A stretch of 5,013 nucleotides of DNA from Nostoc sp. CHAB 5715 (GTDB lineage: Bacteria > Cyanobacteriota > Cyanobacteriia > Cyanobacteriales > Nostocaceae): the NCBI RefSeq assembly GCF_020829685.1, contig NZ_JAIVFR010000569.1, positions 1 to 5,013 on the forward strand, given 5' to 3'. A program made the position numbers and the translations under genes. Positions 4,158-5,013 of the stretch are shown here, one piece after another (within the stretch, counting starts at the first letter, position 1; each line of letters begins with the position of its first letter). The notes beneath the pieces are model-generated. The model did not search any database, was not told the DNA's origin, and saw nothing but the letters and a program-made list of their open reading frames with translations.

Positions 4158-5013
4158 TTAAATAGGTTGAGATTGGAAAGTAAGAACATCAATACCAAAA
4201 CGGCGACGAAGCAATAAACGTAATGTATGAGATGCAATTTTGGCAGCAATATGGACACAAAAGCCATCAACAGTTTTGTTGAGTAAGCGTGACGCCGGAG
4301 TACCGGCTACCGCTGCGCTATCGGGATTACGTCCGGTGTTTTGAATTTCATGAAAAACACCTTCGACGCGCTGACGAACACGACTAATAAAACGCTTCAA
4401 GCCATGAGAATGTTGAAGATGCTGGTTATCACGAGTGAGTGTCCAGATGCAATTACCAGTGCGACGAGCGTAGGCGCAGCCCGCCGTAGGCATCGCAGCC
4501 TGCCAATCAGCAGAAATAAATCCCTTGTCTGCGTAAATATTGCTATGATTAACTGCCTCTAAAACACCATCAGCAGCAATTCTCTCATCCGTATTAGCAG
4601 GCACTATATCATAAGAGATGGGAATTCCATTCCATGTTGAGAGCATCACTAACTTGTAGCCAAAATAACGCATTTCTCTGGCTGCACACCAACCAGGGGT
4701 AGCATTTCCGGCAAAATCGCTATGTCGCTTGTCACGTTTGAGTCCTAACACTGGTAATGGTTTGGTGTCGAGAAGGAAATATTTTTCACCTTCCCCAACC
4801 AATTGCTCCACCCAACTGCGGCGTAATTTCTCTAACATTCCATCTAATTTACCTAAGCGCCGATTGAATTGACTCTGGTCAAGTAAATTTGGAAACCATT
4901 CACTGTAATTTCCCCTGATGAAACCGAGAAACTGTGTTTCTCCAGGAAATGGTAGATAATCCATGACTAGTGCTAGTGTCATGATTTCACTGTCGCTCAT
5001 ACTTGCTTTCACC
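4158..5013 (-). CDS. IS982-like DDE transposase, 5' end beyond the window, with two in-frame repeat insertions
   Basis: The frame is open from the right edge to TAA 4158-4160, giving 284 residues in view. The true start lies outside: the GTG at 5010-5012 is only the edge, and family members have a short helical segment before the SDSEIMTLAL motif seen at residues 6-15. Asp82 in FLLDTKPLPV, Asp162 in YADKGFIS and Glu217 in RVEGVF fit the catalytic triad, with PANTDER (138-144) between. The C-terminal NTGRN...RLLNKTVDG...HIAAKIASH...LRLLLRRRFGIDVLTF is typical of the cyanobacterial group. Two stretches do not belong: about residues 172-183 (AAMPTAGCAYAR) and 230-241 (PDSAAVAGTPAS). Both are translated GC-rich repeats that keep the frame. 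The first lies between the second Asp and the Glu, so activity is doubtful. The element lies directly upstream of mbtH. Confidence 0.85.
   Translation of the reverse strand, partial: VKASMSDSEIMTLALVMDYLPFPGETQFLGFIRGNYSEWFPNLLDQSQFNRRLGKLDGMLEKLRRSWVEQLVGEGEKYFLLDTKPLPVLGLKRDKRHSDFAGNATPGWCAAREMRYFGYKLVMLSTWNGIPISYDIVPANTDERIAADGVLEAVNHSNIYADKGFISADWQAAMPTAGCAYARRTGNCIWTLTRDNQHLQHSHGLKRFISRVRQRVEGVFHEIQNTGRNPDSAAVAGTPASRLLNKTVDGFCVHIAAKIASHTLRLLLRRRFGIDVLTFQSQPI
4290..4325 (-). repeat. Short GC-rich palindromic repeat inside the transposase gene (insertion 2)
   Basis: On the minus strand it reads from CCCGATAGCGCAGCGGTAGC to a hairpin GCCGG-TACT-CCGGC (4294-4307). It encodes PDSAAVAGTPAS, 12 residues breaking the expected NTGRN-x-x-RLL junction of the family. 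Repeats of the 'GATAGCGCAGCGGTAGC' look are known to me as interspersed elements of Nostocales genomes. The span is 36 bases, a multiple of three, so the frame survives. Confidence 0.65.
4464..4499 (-). repeat. Short GC-rich interspersed repeat inside the transposase gene (insertion 1)
   Basis: On the minus strand the core is GCGATGCCTACGGCGGGCTG followed by CGCCTACGCT. It contains two GCCTACG heptamers and encodes AAMPTAGCAYAR. This is the familiar 'AMPTAG-AYA' translation of a repeat found many times in Nostoc-type genomes. It interrupts the region between YADKGFISADWQ and TGNCIWTLTR without shifting the frame. Confidence 0.7.

Larger units (their letters stand above)
4141..5013 (-). mobile_element. 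IS982-like insertion sequence, partial
   Basis: The transposase gene defines the element, and its other end is outside the window. The near end should lie within a few tens of bases after the TAA at 4158-4160. The stretch around 4141-4157 is the likely place of the terminal inverted repeat, but this cannot be tested without the distal end. The boundary given is approximate. Confidence 0.5.

Noticed and set aside
4341..4562. Plus-strand open frame of 73 codons
   Set aside because: It is antisense to the catalytic part of the transposase and to the interspersed repeat.
5010..5012. GTG as the true start of the transposase
   Set aside because: It lies at the window edge with the frame still open, and the family normally has residues before the SDSEIMTLAL motif, so the real start is outside.

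Overview
The window looks like an accessory stretch of a filamentous cyanobacterial chromosome or large plasmid, most likely Nostocales. The case rests on several signs together: a HIP1 octamer (GCGATCGC, 3331-3338), short palindromic and direct repeats of the Nostoc type in the gaps and even inside a gene, two transposases of kinds common in these genomes, and an acylase fragment resembling the Nostoc/Anabaena penicillin-amidase family. No rRNA, tRNA or CRISPR array is seen. The assignment comes from reading, not from a search.

Layout. Positions 1-111 (+) hold the last 36 codons of an IS630-type transposase that enters from the left. Its end abuts the 5' part of an acylase gene on the minus strand (about 90-527), which keeps the membrane anchor and first part of the alpha chain and then stops, so it is a disrupted pseudogene. 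Next comes a large AT-rich minus-strand gene (685-2298, revised start) for a 537-residue protein of unknown function. It has a conserved-looking HRRRHYR...G-R...IW block and a C-terminal helix-turn-helix-like tail. A gap of about 445 bp (2299-2744) carries several inverted repeats. Then come two minus-strand genes of nonribosomal peptide/polyketide biosynthesis: a type II thioesterase (2745-3563) and, upstream of it, an MbtH-like protein (3845-4072). The 281-bp gap between them is full of short repeats. The right end (4158-5013, minus) is an IS982-like transposase whose 5' end lies outside the window. Its reading frame contains two short repeat insertions that keep the frame open.

How the genes fit together. 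All protein genes except the IS630 tail lie on the minus strand, so the order of transcription is transposase, mbtH, thioesterase, unknown protein, acylase fragment. MbtH proteins bind and activate adenylation domains, and type II thioesterases clear misprimed carrier proteins, so the pair implies an NRPS or NRPS/PKS in the same cell. No synthetase is in the window. Either it lies beyond the transposase on the right, or these are orphan helpers serving synthetases elsewhere. Transposases at both ends and a broken gene suggest the margin of a biosynthetic cluster eroded by insertion sequences.

The items most worth a second look are the unknown 537-residue protein, the two in-frame repeat insertions in the transposase, and the acylase/thioesterase/MbtH association.
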